From Shewanella aestuarii (lineage in GTDB: Bacteria; Pseudomonadota; Gammaproteobacteria; Enterobacterales; Shewanellaceae): 64,000 nt of DNA. Location of the stretch: NCBI RefSeq assembly GCF_011765625.1, contig NZ_CP050313.1, forward strand, positions 3,654,501 through 3,718,500. The letters are read 5' to 3'. Shown one piece after another: positions 28,652-37,898 of the stretch. Made by a program: the position numbers and the translations under genes. The number at the start of each line of letters is the position of its first letter. Positions within the stretch are counted from its first letter, which is position 1. Below the pieces are notes generated by a model, which made no database searches, was not told where the DNA came from, and saw only the letters and a program-made list of their open reading frames with translations.

Positions 28652-31600
28652 TTGATTTCACGAATACTTGCAACTATCTGTTCCAACATAATGCTGCTTA
28701 CACTTGTATTAGCGTCGCCTAGTATGGCTCAGTCACAGGGTAAATATGACAGTATTAGTGAAATCAAATTTGAACGTTTTAATCCCCAACTAGGCCTCAA
28801 CCAAAACACCATAACTAAGCTATTTATGGACAGCGCTGGCATGTTGTGGATAGGCACTCAAGATGGCTTGCATAGTTATAATGGCGTTGATTTTACTTTG
28901 TACCTCAAGCGTTCAGATGACCCTGACACTATCTCAGATAACTATATTACTGATATTTTGCAATCCCCTGATGGTAGTTTATGGATAGGAACATTTAACA
29001 ATGGCCTTAACCGCTTAGATCTCAAAACAGGTAAATTTACCCGCTTCAACTTAGGCAATAGTACAAAGAATCGTCAAATTACCCAGCTTGCTGTGATTGG
29101 TGACAGCCTATGGATTGGTACCCGTCTTGGGTTATACTCCATGTCATTAAAGACCTTTAAAACTAACCCAATTAGCCTAGGTAGCCAATTAGAGCCTCAA
29201 ATCACCAGTTTAGCTAATGTGGATGATAAATTTCTTATCGTAGGTACAAAAATGGGTGGGACCTACGCTATTGATAGTAATACGATTAACCGTTTAGATA
29301 TTCCCAGTGATATGCAAGTTAATCGCATTAGGGCAACATCAATCTTTGCAGTTTGGCTGGCTATCGAGAACCAAATCTGGCGCTACAATTTAGATACCCA
29401 CCAAAAAGAGCTTATTTGGCAGCGACCAAGCTCAGGTCAATTAAATAGTATCAATGACTTTATTGTTAATAATTCAAATCAAATTTGGGCGATAGGTGAT
29501 AACTCTGGTTTAATTCAATTAGGTTTTGATGGCAAACATTGGCAAAGCACCCACCATAAATATCAACCAAATAAGCGCAACACGCTCAGTGAAAACACTC
29601 TACAAACTTTGATGTTAGACCCTAACGGCATTTTATGGTTAGGCACCAGCTACTCAGGTATTGATAAACTGAATTTAAATCATCAATACTTTAGTCATTT
29701 GTATGACGCAACAGATGTAAACCCTCGCGTCGGTAATATGATCCGGACTATCTATCGAGATCATAAACAACGTTTATGGATAGGCACAGATGGTGCAGGT
29801 CTTAAATACTTGAACACAGATTTACAATATGTGTACCTAAACAAACAATTTTCAGAGTTATTGAATATTCCAGAACCTGAACTTAACCTACATATTACCG
29901 ATATCTTAGAAGATGATGCTAAAACCCTATGGATCGCAACCAACATGGGGGTATTTACATTAGATCCACAAGACACCCTCATTCAAATCAAACCCAAAGA
30001 TCCCAGTTTACATAACGACACCCACTTTCGCAGTTTAGCAATAGATGATAAAAAACGCGTGTGGATTGCAAGTGATCTCGGCTTATATTTTATTTCTCGA
30101 ACAAAGCAACAAATGTTGCCTTATAACTTTGGTTTCCAAAAAGAATACTCTCCATATCAATATCAAATCATCACCCTCCATGCCAGTGAAGGTTATCTTT
30201 GGATAGGAACAATGGGAGGGCTAGTCAGATTAAAACCAGAAGAAAAACAATTAGTCTTTGTCAGCAACGAACCCGACAATCCTTTTAGTTTAAGTGACAA
30301 CCGTGTGCGAGACTTTTTACGCACTAAAAATGGTGACTTTTGGGTAGCGACTCATAGTGGTATAGACAAACTCACCACAGATTATGGTATTTTTAAATTT
30401 CAACGTTTAGATGTAAACGGTGATTTAGCCAGCAACACAGTTTATGGATTATTGGAAGATAATGAACAAAATATCTGGTTAAGCACCAACTCAGGTATTT
30501 CACGTTACAACCCAACAACTCAAAAGTTTACTACTTTTAATATTTATGAAGGCTTACAGGCTAACGAATTTAATGGCGAATCTCGCTTCAAAGAGCAAGA
30601 TGGTAGCATGTGGTTTGGCGGAATTAATGGCTTAAACTATTTTGAGCCCAATAATATTCCCAAAGCACGACAACCGGTAAAACTTGCCTTAACCAAATAC
30701 ACCATAGGTGATACTCGCTACCCGATCTTAGATTTAAGCCATGCCCCAAAAATTGAAATGCCTTACGAGAAACAACTCATCACCTTTGAAGTTTCCGCTC
30801 TCAACTTTAGCTATAACAACTTACATCGTTTCAGTTATTTTTTAAGTGGTTTTGACTCCGCTTGGCATGACTTATCCAATAATAATATTACTTACACAAA
30901 TCTGCCTCCAGGGAATTACGAGTTAATCGTGCGTCACGCTTTAGGGGGTAACGCATTTGATGAATACGCATTAACGGTTCAACTTGCTGTTGTTCCACCT
31001 TTTTACATGAGTCATTTGGCCTACTTACTATACGGGGTTATCGGACTTTGTTTACTTGGCTATATGATGTATTCGCGCCATAACAAGCTAGAAAAGCAAC
31101 GAGAATTCGAACAAAGCATTCAAGCATCAGAAGAACGCTTAAAATTAGCACTTTGGGCTTCTGGTGATGGCATGTGGGACTGGAACATTAAAGAAAATAA
31201 AGTCTATCGTACCAATGTGGTGCCAAATGTTAGTCAAGAGTCTATGCAAAAATCGCTCATTGACAATATTCACCAGGAAGACAAACCTAGAGTCGAAAAA
31301 CTATTACAAGACCATTTAGAAGGGCACAGCGAATTTTTTGAAGCGGAATACCGCGTACAATCCGAACCGGGTAAATGGTCATGGTTATTGGACCGAGGTC
31401 AAGTGGTTGAACGCAACAACAAAAATGAACCCATCCGCATGGCTGGCACCCATAAAGACATCACCAGTCGAAAAGAAACTGAAAATGAATTAAAACTGTC
31501 ATCGCAAGTGCTATTTAGCATGAACGAAGCTGTGGTAGTTGGCGAGTTGGATTATCGTATTCGCTCCGTCAATCCCGCTTTTAGCCGTATTACCGGTTTT

Positions 31601-33151
31601 AGTCATAAACAAGTTGCAGGCAAACACTTCTTATATTTGGCGCTAGGCAAACAAACCCGAGATTTTTATCTAAGTGTTGAAGCTCAATTACTTCGCCATA
31701 AGCATTGGGCTGGCGAAATTCTTATTCGCACCCAAAATCGCAAAGGCATTTTAGCTTGGTTAGAGATCAACCAAGTTATCGATAATAAAGGGGAAACCAG
31801 CCACTTTGTTGCTGTATTTACAGATATTACTTCACGTAAAAAGGCTGAAGAAGATTTACGAGTGCTAGCCAATTTTGACCCCTTGACAGGCTTACCAAAT
31901 CGCACCTTGTTTCAAGACAGGCTGAATCACGCCATCACCAAAGCACATCGTAATCAGCAAATTGTGGCATTGCTGTTTTTAGATTTAGATCGCTTTAAAC
32001 TTATCAATGATTCTATGGGACATCACATAGGCGATTTATTATTAAAAGCCGTGTCAAGCCGATTACAAAATGCGGTTCGCGAGGGAGACACAGTGGCAAG
32101 ACTTGGCGGGGATGAATTTACCCTTATTTTGGAAGGAGTTAAAAAATCTGAAGCTGTAACCATTATTGCCGACAAAGTACTACAAGCATTTGAACAGCCT
32201 TTTTTATTAGACGATAAAACCCTTACCATTTCGCCTTCCATAGGCATCAGTCTATACCCTGACGATGCGACTGAGACAACTTCGCTAATTAAGTTTGCAG
32301 ATACGGCCATGTACCATGCTAAATCACTTGGACGAAATAACTTCCAGTTTTATACATCTCAGTTAAACCAATACGCCACTCGCCATGTTGAACTCGAAGC
32401 GGGTCTAAAACAGGCAATTGAGCTAAAAGAGTTATCTTTGGTTTACCAGCCTAAATTTGATGTTAAAACTGAAAAAATAATTGGCTTAGAAGCCCTGCTT
32501 CGCTGGCATAGTAAAGAACTCGGATTTATCTCCCCGGCAGAGTTTATTCCTTTAGCAGAAGAAACAGGTATGATAAATGAAATTGGCCACTGGGCAATAA
32601 ATCAAGCCTGTAGCCAACTTGCTAAATGGCATCAACATGGGTTTGAACATATTTCAGTTGCTGTTAACTTATCGGCAAGACAATTAAGAGCCGACATCAT
32701 TCCGACCATTGAGGTCGCACTTGCCGTATCAGGCTTACCAGCAAGCGCTCTGGAGTTAGAGTTAACTGAATCAATGATCATGGGTAATCCACAAGATTCA
32801 GTTAAAATTTTAAACCAGCTCAAAGCGATCGGTTTAACCATATCTATCGATGACTTTGGTACAGGCTACTCAAGTTTAAGTTACTTAAAACGCTTTCCTA
32901 TCGACACATTAAAAATTGATCGGGAGTTTGTCAGGGATATCATCGAAGACCCAGATGACGCAGCGATTACCAGTGCAATTATCACCTTAGCTCACAGCTT
33001 AGAATTGAATGTAGTTGCTGAAGGAGTAGAAACCAATGAACAATTGGCTTTTTTACGCAAAGGGGGCTGTGATCAAGTCCAAGGTTTCTTACTGAGCAAG
33101 CCATTAGCTGCTGATGACTGCTTAGCTCGATTACAACAAGAACAATCATAA
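28652..33151 (+). CDS. Hybrid sensor: periplasmic propeller, PAS-PAS-GGDEF-EAL
   Basis: A 1499-residue inner-membrane c-di-GMP enzyme. It starts at TTG (AAAGGTG upstream) with a signal peptide to about residue 26. Repeated LWIGT units between ~55 and 660 form two-component-regulator propellers, followed by a Y_Y_Y domain (~700-785) and one membrane helix (~790-808). Two PAS domains (about 826-945 and 950-1070) precede a GGDEF domain (from 1074; GGDEF at 1152-1156, RxxD site REGD intact) and an EAL domain with EALLRW at 1280-1285, DDFGTGYSS and AEGVET all conserved. Both catalytic domains look intact; PDE activity with GGDEF regulation is the common outcome. Propeller-Y_Y_Y sensors often sense polysaccharides, but the ligand here is unknown. 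Confidence 0.9.
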   Translation: MISRILATICSNIMLLTLVLASPSMAQSQGKYDSISEIKFERFNPQLGLNQNTITKLFMDSAGMLWIGTQDGLHSYNGVDFTLYLKRSDDPDTISDNYITDILQSPDGSLWIGTFNNGLNRLDLKTGKFTRFNLGNSTKNRQITQLAVIGDSLWIGTRLGLYSMSLKTFKTNPISLGSQLEPQITSLANVDDKFLIVGTKMGGTYAIDSNTINRLDIPSDMQVNRIRATSIFAVWLAIENQIWRYNLDTHQKELIWQRPSSGQLNSINDFIVNNSNQIWAIGDNSGLIQLGFDGKHWQSTHHKYQPNKRNTLSENTLQTLMLDPNGILWLGTSYSGIDKLNLNHQYFSHLYDATDVNPRVGNMIRTIYRDHKQRLWIGTDGAGLKYLNTDLQYVYLNKQFSELLNIPEPELNLHITDILEDDAKTLWIATNMGVFTLDPQDTLIQIKPKDPSLHNDTHFRSLAIDDKKRVWIASDLGLYFISRTKQQMLPYNFGFQKEYSPYQYQIITLHASEGYLWIGTMGGLVRLKPEEKQLVFVSNEPDNPFSLSDNRVRDFLRTKNGDFWVATHSGIDKLTTDYGIFKFQRLDVNGDLASNTVYGLLEDNEQNIWLSTNSGISRYNPTTQKFTTFNIYEGLQANEFNGESRFKEQDGSMWFGGINGLNYFEPNNIPKARQPVKLALTKYTIGDTRYPILDLSHAPKIEMPYEKQLITFEVSALNFSYNNLHRFSYFLSGFDSAWHDLSNNNITYTNLPPGNYELIVRHALGGNAFDEYALTVQLAVVPPFYMSHLAYLLYGVIGLCLLGYMMYSRHNKLEKQREFEQSIQASEERLKLALWASGDGMWDWNIKENKVYRTNVVPNVSQESMQKSLIDNIHQEDKPRVEKLLQDHLEGHSEFFEAEYRVQSEPGKWSWLLDRGQVVERNNKNEPIRMAGTHKDITSRKETENELKLSSQVLFSMNEAVVVGELDYRIRSVNPAFSRITGFSHKQVAGKHFLYLALGKQTRDFYLSVEAQLLRHKHWAGEILIRTQNRKGILAWLEINQVIDNKGETSHFVAVFTDITSRKKAEEDLRVLANFDPLTGLPNRTLFQDRLNHAITKAHRNQQIVALLFLDLDRFKLINDSMGHHIGDLLLKAVSSRLQNAVREGDTVARLGGDEFTLILEGVKKSEAVTIIADKVLQAFEQPFLLDDKTLTISPSIGISLYPDDATETTSLIKFADTAMYHAKSLGRNNFQFYTSQLNQYATRHVELEAGLKQAIELKELSLVYQPKFDVKTEKIIGLEALLRWHSKELGFISPAEFIPLAEETGMINEIGHWAINQACSQLAKWHQHGFEHISVAVNLSARQLRADIIPTIEVALAVSGLPASALELELTESMIMGNPQDSVKILNQLKAIGLTISIDDFGTGYSSLSYLKRFPIDTLKIDREFVRDIIEDPDDAAITSAIITLAHSLELNVVAEGVETNEQLAFLRKGGCDQVQGFLLSKPLAADDCLARLQQEQS

Positions 33152-33202
33152 GTTTACCTAGGCCATGCTGTTTCAATTAAGTCAGATAAACTCACTCACA
33201 AC

Positions 33203-33228
33203 AAAAAAGGCTCCAAAGAGCCTTTTTT
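33203..33228. terminator. Bidirectional terminator between the sensor and ilvE
   Basis: The arms AAAAAAGGCTC/GAGCCTTTTTT with a CAAA loop give a T run in both directions. It lies between two convergent genes. Confidence 0.9.
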
Positions 33229-33243
33229 GAATGTGCTTAACAA

Positions 33244-34335
33244 TTAAGGTTCAACACGCTCAACACGTTTTACCCAACCGTCTGGGCCAGCTATTTTGCC
33301 TTTTTGCATATCAGTAAAGACTTGATAAATCTTTTTAATATGCTTACCAACTTTACCGTCACCAACCGTTAATATACGGTTATCTTCAAAAATATATGAC
33401 GTCACAGGTGAAACCACCGCCGCAGTGCCAAAGCCACCGGCCTCGATAATTTCACCAGACTCGATATCCGCAATAAACTTATCTAACATGACAGTTTCTT
33501 GACGAACTTGACAACCTAGCATCTCACTCATATCCATAATGGATTGCGAGGTAATCGACTTCAAAATGGTGTCAGTAAACTTGGGAATAATCACGGTACC
33601 ATCTTTCAGAATATGGAAATGGTTCATTGCGCCCACTTCTTCAATTTGTTGATTAGTGGCATCTAGATACAAGACTTGCGCTGCGCCATACTCTGCAGCA
33701 GCCTTACCAGCACGCAGCGAAGCAGCATAATTACCTGCGGCTTTTGATGCTCCAGTTCCACCCGATACAGCTCGGTGAAACTTTGTGGTAATTAGCAAAC
33801 GAATACCGTCATTCACACCTGCGGCATAATATGCACCCGATGGGCTTAACATGACGCAAAAGGTGTATTGTTGACTAGGACTAACAGATAAACGGTCTTC
33901 AGTGGCAAAGATAAAAGGACGAATATATAAACATGCCCCTTCTTGCATTGGAAACCATAAGCGCTCTACATCAATTAATGCATTAATGGCTTTTAACTGC
34001 ATTGCCTCATCAATATTTGGAATACAAACAATATTTGCAGAATTGTTCATTCGCTCAGCATTTTTGTTCAAGCGAAACGTATAAATCTCACCATCATCAT
34101 GCATAAAGGCTTTAGCGCCCTCAAAAATGGATTGCCCATAATGCAAAGACATTGCACCGGGTGCCATTTCGAATGGTCCATAAGGCACAATACGCGGATC
34201 ACACCACTGCCCATCACGGTAATCCATTAAAAACATATGGTCAGTACGTAGCTTACCAAAGCCAACATTACCTTCTGGAGTAAACTGCTCAGTGCGGCGC
34301 TCTGAAGCGGGTTTTAAATTATATTTTATGTCCAT
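33244..34335 (-). CDS. ilvE: Branched-chain amino acid aminotransferase (type II)
   Basis: PLP fold-type IV transaminase for the last step of valine, leucine and isoleucine synthesis. With the ATG at MDIKYNLKPASERR (AAGGTGG six bases upstream) it has 363 residues, typical of the larger ilvE_II family. Conserved phrases include GAMSLHYGQSIFEGAKAF, TGASKAAGNYAAS and EAGGFGTAAVVSPV. It is not part of ilvGMDA here, which in E. coli carries ilvE, and so fills the gap in that operon. A Rid-family gene lies 137 bp upstream on the same strand. Confidence 0.94.
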   Translation of the reverse strand: MDIKYNLKPASERRTEQFTPEGNVGFGKLRTDHMFLMDYRDGQWCDPRIVPYGPFEMAPGAMSLHYGQSIFEGAKAFMHDDGEIYTFRLNKNAERMNNSANIVCIPNIDEAMQLKAINALIDVERLWFPMQEGACLYIRPFIFATEDRLSVSPSQQYTFCVMLSPSGAYYAAGVNDGIRLLITTKFHRAVSGGTGASKAAGNYAASLRAGKAAAEYGAAQVLYLDATNQQIEEVGAMNHFHILKDGTVIIPKFTDTILKSITSQSIMDMSEMLGCQVRQETVMLDKFIADIESGEIIEAGGFGTAAVVSPVTSYIFEDNRILTVGDGKVGKHIKKIYQVFTDMQKGKIAGPDGWVKRVERVEP

Positions 34336-34472
34336 TGCATACCACCTTAAAAACTGAGCTTGCAGACTATGGATGCCGGATAACAAAGTCAAGTAATCAC
34401 AGCTAAAAGCCTGGATATCGTAGCGAAGATTACGTCAATTCAACGTAACAAGCATCAGTATATTTTTTCAAT

Positions 34473-34820
34473 TTAAACGATTGCAGCGATAACTGAGACT
34501 TCCACTAAGTACTCTGGCTCGGCGATAGCCGCTTGCACACAAGCTCTTGCTGGTGCATGCCCCTCTGGCAACCAGCTATCCCACACTTTATTCATTGCAT
34601 CATAATCTTGCATATCTTTTAAATAAATAGTGGCTGATAAAATATGATCTCGCTGACTACCGGCTTGTAGCAGCAATTTATCGACTTCTTTTAACATTGT
34701 TGTGGTTTGAGTCGTGATATCGGCAAATTTATCAGTAGCAACTTGGCCACACAAATAAACCGTTTGGTTATGGATAACAATACTGCTCATGCGTTGGTGA
34801 ACATCGATTCGGTTGATCAT
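34473..34820 (-). CDS. Rid family reactive-intermediate deaminase
   Basis: A 115-residue YjgF/YER057c/UK114-family protein. Members with the active-site arginine hydrolyse enamines and imines such as 2-aminoacrylate and so protect PLP enzymes. The arginine is present in [10 protein letters not shown] and the conserved glutamate in LVEVSVIA. It stands upstream of ilvE on the same strand and within 17 kb of ilvA, which makes such imines. In Salmonella, RidA loss damages IlvE (established knowledge), so the pairing makes sense. Subgroup assignment (RidA versus Rid1-7) is not settled. Confidence 0.85.
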   Translation of the reverse strand: MINRIDVHQRMSSIVIHNQTVYLCGQVATDKFADITTQTTTMLKEVDKLLLQAGSQRDHILSATIYLKDMQDYDAMNKVWDSWLPEGHAPARACVQAAIAEPEYLVEVSVIAAIV

Positions 34821-35032
34821 ACTGCGCTCTTAACAAAAATTAACTAAGAATGGATGGTTAAAAAATACCATGATTTGAACAATCGCAGTACCCCAATGAG
34901 TAACAATCACATGCAAATACAAAAAAGTACTATTTTAAGTCTATTTTTTGGTCACTTAGCGATAAAGACTGTTCTACAAGGCCTTGTCACTGCTAGAATC
35001 AAGGTTCCATCCAGAAACCAATAGGACTCCCC

Positions 35033-35233
35033 ATGAGCCTTGAATTATTGTCCCAACTGGAAACCAAAATCCAGGCAACTCTAGAAAATGCTGAGCTACT
35101 AAAAATGGAGCTTGAAGAAGAGAAGCAAAAGAATATTGAGCTAACAGAAAAAAACCAACAATTGCAGCAAGACCTTAACTCATGGAGTGATAAGGTCAAC
35201 AGCCTTGTTGGTTTATTGAATAGCGATAATTAA
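35033..35233 (+). CDS. zapB: Cell division protein ZapB
   Basis: A 66-residue protein that is almost wholly coiled coil, beginning [14 protein letters not shown] like E. coli ZapB (MSLEVFEKLEAKVQ). ZapB layers over the Z-ring through ZapA and helps link it to the chromosome terminus. Heptads run through residues ~5-60. AGGA precedes the ATG. It is shorter than the 81-residue E. coli protein but complete. Confidence 0.85.
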   Translation: MSLELLSQLETKIQATLENAELLKMELEEEKQKNIELTEKNQQLQQDLNSWSDKVNSLVGLLNSDN

Positions 35234-35238
35234 TGATA

Positions 35239-35445
35239 TTAAGCTGATTGCGGATGTTGTGACTCAATCAGTTTATTTAATTCAGAAATAGCCTGCTTAA
35301 CATGTGGCAGGCTTTTTTTAGGGGTAACAAACCTACCTTGATTAAACTCTAATCGCCCAAGATCTTTCACCCAAACCACACCCTTGAAAAAAACGATCGC
35401 GTGCTTAGCAATCAGCTTAGGTGCATAAACAGGAAATATTCTCAT
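35239..35445 (-). CDS. Conserved small hypothetical protein
   Basis: A 68-residue protein I do not recognise beyond a vague memory of similar proteins in Shewanella. A very good ribosome site (GGAGGA) stands just before the ATG, which argues that it is real. The sequence has a beta-rich basic N-terminal half (YAPKLIAKHAIVFFKG) and a helical tail ending LNKLIESQHPQSA. It converges on zapB with only five bases between stops and no terminator there. Confidence 0.55.
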   Translation of the reverse strand: MRIFPVYAPKLIAKHAIVFFKGVVWVKDLGRLEFNQGRFVTPKKSLPHVKQAISELNKLIESQHPQSA

Positions 35446-35745
35446 ACATCCTCCAATTTCAAGTTAAGAGTGATCTCACAATGGTATATGGCTACTTTAT
35501 TGGCATTTTCTGAGTTTTACCTTAATCCACATCACCTTAAATGACTTCAACAAATAATTTATTCATGATTGGGATTTACATCCTATTTCTCTTCGACATC
35601 AGCGTTGCAAAATAGTTGCATAAAAGCGGCTCAATAATGACCTAAAATAGTTTTAATGGTTACAAGCTGTTATTCATTCACTGTTTCCGCACTAAGCCCT
35701 GATAATCTAATATATAAAAAACACGTAACGACAGAAAAATGTCGC

Positions 35746-35774
35746 TTGCCAATTTTTTGACGCTCCGATATTAT
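35746..35774 (+). promoter_or_regulatory. Strong sigma-70-like promoter for a candidate small RNA
   Basis: TTGCCA and TATTAT, each matching five of six consensus positions, are exactly 17 bp apart. No open reading frame follows; a strong terminator comes about 65 bp downstream. Confidence 0.6.
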
Positions 35775-35781
35775 TTGTTTC

Positions 35782-35848
35782 GTTACTCAGGGTAAAACGA
35801 GCTATTTAGCTCAACACCGTACTGTTTTTTAAACGTACGGTTTTTTTT
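35782..35848 (+). ncRNA. Candidate ~67-nt small RNA
   Basis: The segment lies between a good promoter and an intrinsic terminator in the 490-bp gap after the small hypothetical gene. The predicted transcript begins GTTACTCAGGGTAAAAC, folds a GAGCT-ATTT-AGCTC hairpin, and ends with ACCGTAC/GTACGGT extended by GTTT/AAAC (a bulged T between) and eight T. There is no ribosome site with a frame of any size. The layout (unpaired 5' end, small hairpin, terminator with U run) is what Hfq-dependent sRNAs show. It does not match Spot 42 in sequence as I remember it. The start site is estimated from the -10 box. The rest of the gap (35446-35745) has a weaker candidate promoter (TTCACT/GATAAT near 35677-35706) and a CGACA/TGTCG hairpin. 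Confidence 0.5.
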
Positions 35849-35896
35849 GCCTTATTTTTGTCAATGGCTTCAACAGGTTCTGAAACGCTAGGTAAT

Positions 35897-35921
35897 AAAA
35901 AAGGAGCCTAAGCTCCTTTTT
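35897..35921 (-). terminator. Terminator of dsbA
   Basis: The arms AAAAAGGAGC/GCTCCTTTTT surround a short CTAA loop; the minus strand ends in T. It is about 15 bp after the dsbA stop. Confidence 0.85.
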
Positions 35922-35935
35922 AACAACAAGTATGA

Positions 35936-36550
35936 TTAAGGCTTATTGGTCGCCAAGTAATAAGCAATGTCGAGAAGCTCGTCATATGACTTAATCGCCC
36001 CCGTCTCAACACGATATTTACCATTAACAACTAATGATGGTACACCTGAAATTTTAGCGTTAGTTGTATCGCGCTTCATTTTTGACATTTGTGCATTCAC
36101 CATAAATGATTTCGCTGCCGCATCAAAATCTTTACCCTCAACACCGTTAGCAATGAATAGTAAACGAATATCGTTTAGGTTGGTAAAACGCTGTTTTTTG
36201 TCATGAATAGCTTCAAAAATAGCGGCTTCAATTTTCTTTTCAACTTTTAATTGATGTGCAATAGCAAATGCACGAGACATTTCTACGCCCATTTCACGAC
36301 CAATAAATTCCACATGCGCCTGATTAAACGCAACACCTTCTGGTAAGGTTTTTTCAATTTTTGGTAATACTGTTTTTGAGAAGTTATAACAGTGGCCGCA
36401 AAAGAAAGAGAAAAACTCGGTGATTTCTGGCTTAGCAGAACCTGGGCCATCGTTGATCACAGTGTAATGAACACCTTCTTGATAATCAGCCGCCATCGCT
36501 GCCATTGGAGCAAATAGAAGTGCAGCTGCCATTAGTAATGCTTTTTTCAT
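35936..36550 (-). CDS. dsbA: Periplasmic thiol:disulfide oxidoreductase DsbA
   Basis: Introduces disulfide bonds into exported proteins. The 204-residue precursor has a signal peptide (ALLMAAALLFAPMAAMA, cleaved about residue 20), the thioredoxin-fold active site CGHC in FFSFFCGHCYNF near residues 51-54, and the cis-proline loop ISGVPSLVV near 164. AAAGGA precedes the ATG. It follows srkA on the same strand, the order known from E. coli, but here a 308-bp gap with a repeat remnant separates them. Confidence 0.95.
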   Translation of the reverse strand: MKKALLMAAALLFAPMAAMAADYQEGVHYTVINDGPGSAKPEITEFFSFFCGHCYNFSKTVLPKIEKTLPEGVAFNQAHVEFIGREMGVEMSRAFAIAHQLKVEKKIEAAIFEAIHDKKQRFTNLNDIRLLFIANGVEGKDFDAAAKSFMVNAQMSKMKRDTTNAKISGVPSLVVNGKYRVETGAIKSYDELLDIAYYLATNKP

Positions 36551-36800
36551 GTTAATTCCTTTATTGAATTGCCTATAATTAGGTCTTTATCGCAATTGAG
36601 TGACGCCATAGTATGCAGCACCCAATAAAATCACAAGATGATGTCGAAACTAAATTGATTGTATTTGTAACAAATTACAGTCACCACTGTAGATTAAAGT
36701 AATTTAATTTTGAGGTTGAAATTTTATGACATTGTCGGCAATGACGAGACGTCAATCCAATCTGTCAGTGAAAACATGTCTAGCTCGAACAAAATACCAT
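36551..36800. other. Gap upstream of dsbA
   Basis: About 250 bp, AT-rich near dsbA, with no gene I can support. A dsbA promoter is probably present; I see no Cpx-type GTAAA direct repeat. Confidence 0.4.
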
Positions 36801-36873
36801 CAATCAAAAAACCTAACGCAGTTATTAGGTATTTTCACAAGCGAGAATGATCTGCTATTTATGACGATTGGTA
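36801..36873 (+). repeat. Partial MITE copy (right end), overlapping the srkA 3' end
   Basis: About 73 bp closely match the right-hand 74 bp of the element at 40177-40338, including TATTTTCACAAGC and the terminal GATTGGTA. The left half is absent. The right terminus provides the last four codons and stop of srkA. Confidence 0.8.
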
Positions 36874-37860
36874 CAAACTTAATGGCGGCTCATCTAACGC
36901 CGATAGTTGCTCTTTAAACGCAAGCGTTTGTTGCTCCCAATATTTGACATCACCAAACCATGGGAAGTTCATTGGAAAAGCAGGGTCCTGCCATCGTTTG
37001 GCCAGCCATGCATTGTAATGGATCATTCTTAACGCCCGTAGTGGTTCTATCAACGCTAATTGGCGCATATCAAAATCAGCAAACTCTTGATAGCTATCAA
37101 GTAAAATATCCAATTGCAACGTCTGCTGTTGCCTGTCGCCCGTTAACATCATCCAAATATCTTGAACAGCAGGCCCTTGGCGAGCATCATCTAAATCCAC
37201 AAATCCCGGGCCATCTGGTGTCCAAAGAATATTACCCGGGTGCAAGTCACCATGTAGCCTAATACTATCAAATGGCACGGTTTTCCAAATCGCTTCCGCC
37301 TTAGTTAGCACTTGCTCACACACAGTAAAAAAAGCATTGGCCATTGCAGAGGAAACCATGCCGGATTGACGTAAATATGCCAATGGTTCATGACCTAATA
37401 AAGCAAGTGTTAATGGCTCACGATAAGTAAACTGCTCTTTTTTGGCGTATTGATGGATACGACCAATAAAGCGACCAACCACTTCTAGTTGTTCTAAATT
37501 ATCCACCTCAAACGCGCGCCCGCCCATTGAGGGAAACAAGGCCATTCGATACCCCTGATAATGATGTAGCGTTTGGCCATTAATGATTAAAGGCACTGCG
37601 ATGGGCACCTCGTTTTCAGCAAGGGCAAGAGCGTAATGATGCTCTTCTTGTATTTGTTCGTTTGACCAACGCTGCGGGCGGTAAAACTTCACCACATAGC
37701 GTTTCCCCTGATCACATCTAAATTGATAAACCCTATTTTCATAGCTGTTTAAGGCTAGCAAACCGGTCTCAGGGTATATACCGACACTTTCAACGGCATC
37801 TAAAATTAAATCAGGTGTTAAGGCTTGAAAGTGAAACTCGCCTTGCTGGTTATCTGTCAT
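36859..37860 (-). CDS. srkA: Stress response kinase A
   Basis: A 333-residue aminoglycoside-phosphotransferase-like Ser/Thr kinase (YihE/RdoA). It counteracts stress-triggered death in E. coli. The catalytic loop HGDLHPGN is near residue 203 and the metal-binding DLDDAR near 220. AGGTAA precedes the ATG. The final residues YQSS and the stop are encoded by the end of a MITE-like repeat, so the native C-terminus has probably been replaced; kinase motifs are far from this point and should be unaffected. Confidence 0.92.
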   Translation of the reverse strand: MTDNQQGEFHFQALTPDLILDAVESVGIYPETGLLALNSYENRVYQFRCDQGKRYVVKFYRPQRWSNEQIQEEHHYALALAENEVPIAVPLIINGQTLHHYQGYRMALFPSMGGRAFEVDNLEQLEVVGRFIGRIHQYAKKEQFTYREPLTLALLGHEPLAYLRQSGMVSSAMANAFFTVCEQVLTKAEAIWKTVPFDSIRLHGDLHPGNILWTPDGPGFVDLDDARQGPAVQDIWMMLTGDRQQQTLQLDILLDSYQEFADFDMRQLALIEPLRALRMIHYNAWLAKRWQDPAFPMNFPWFGDVKYWEQQTLAFKEQLSALDEPPLSLYQSS

Positions 37861-37898
37861 CTGGTTACCTAATTTATGCAGTGGTAGAGCTTCACGCT

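Noticed and set aside
35782..35848. Identification of the candidate sRNA as Spot 42
   Set aside because: E. coli spf lies near polA not far from dsbA, but the sequence and terminator here do not match Spot 42 as I remember it.
36726..36917. 63-codon plus-strand frame between dsbA and srkA
   Set aside because: Runs through the MITE remnant and into srkA antisense; no start signal.
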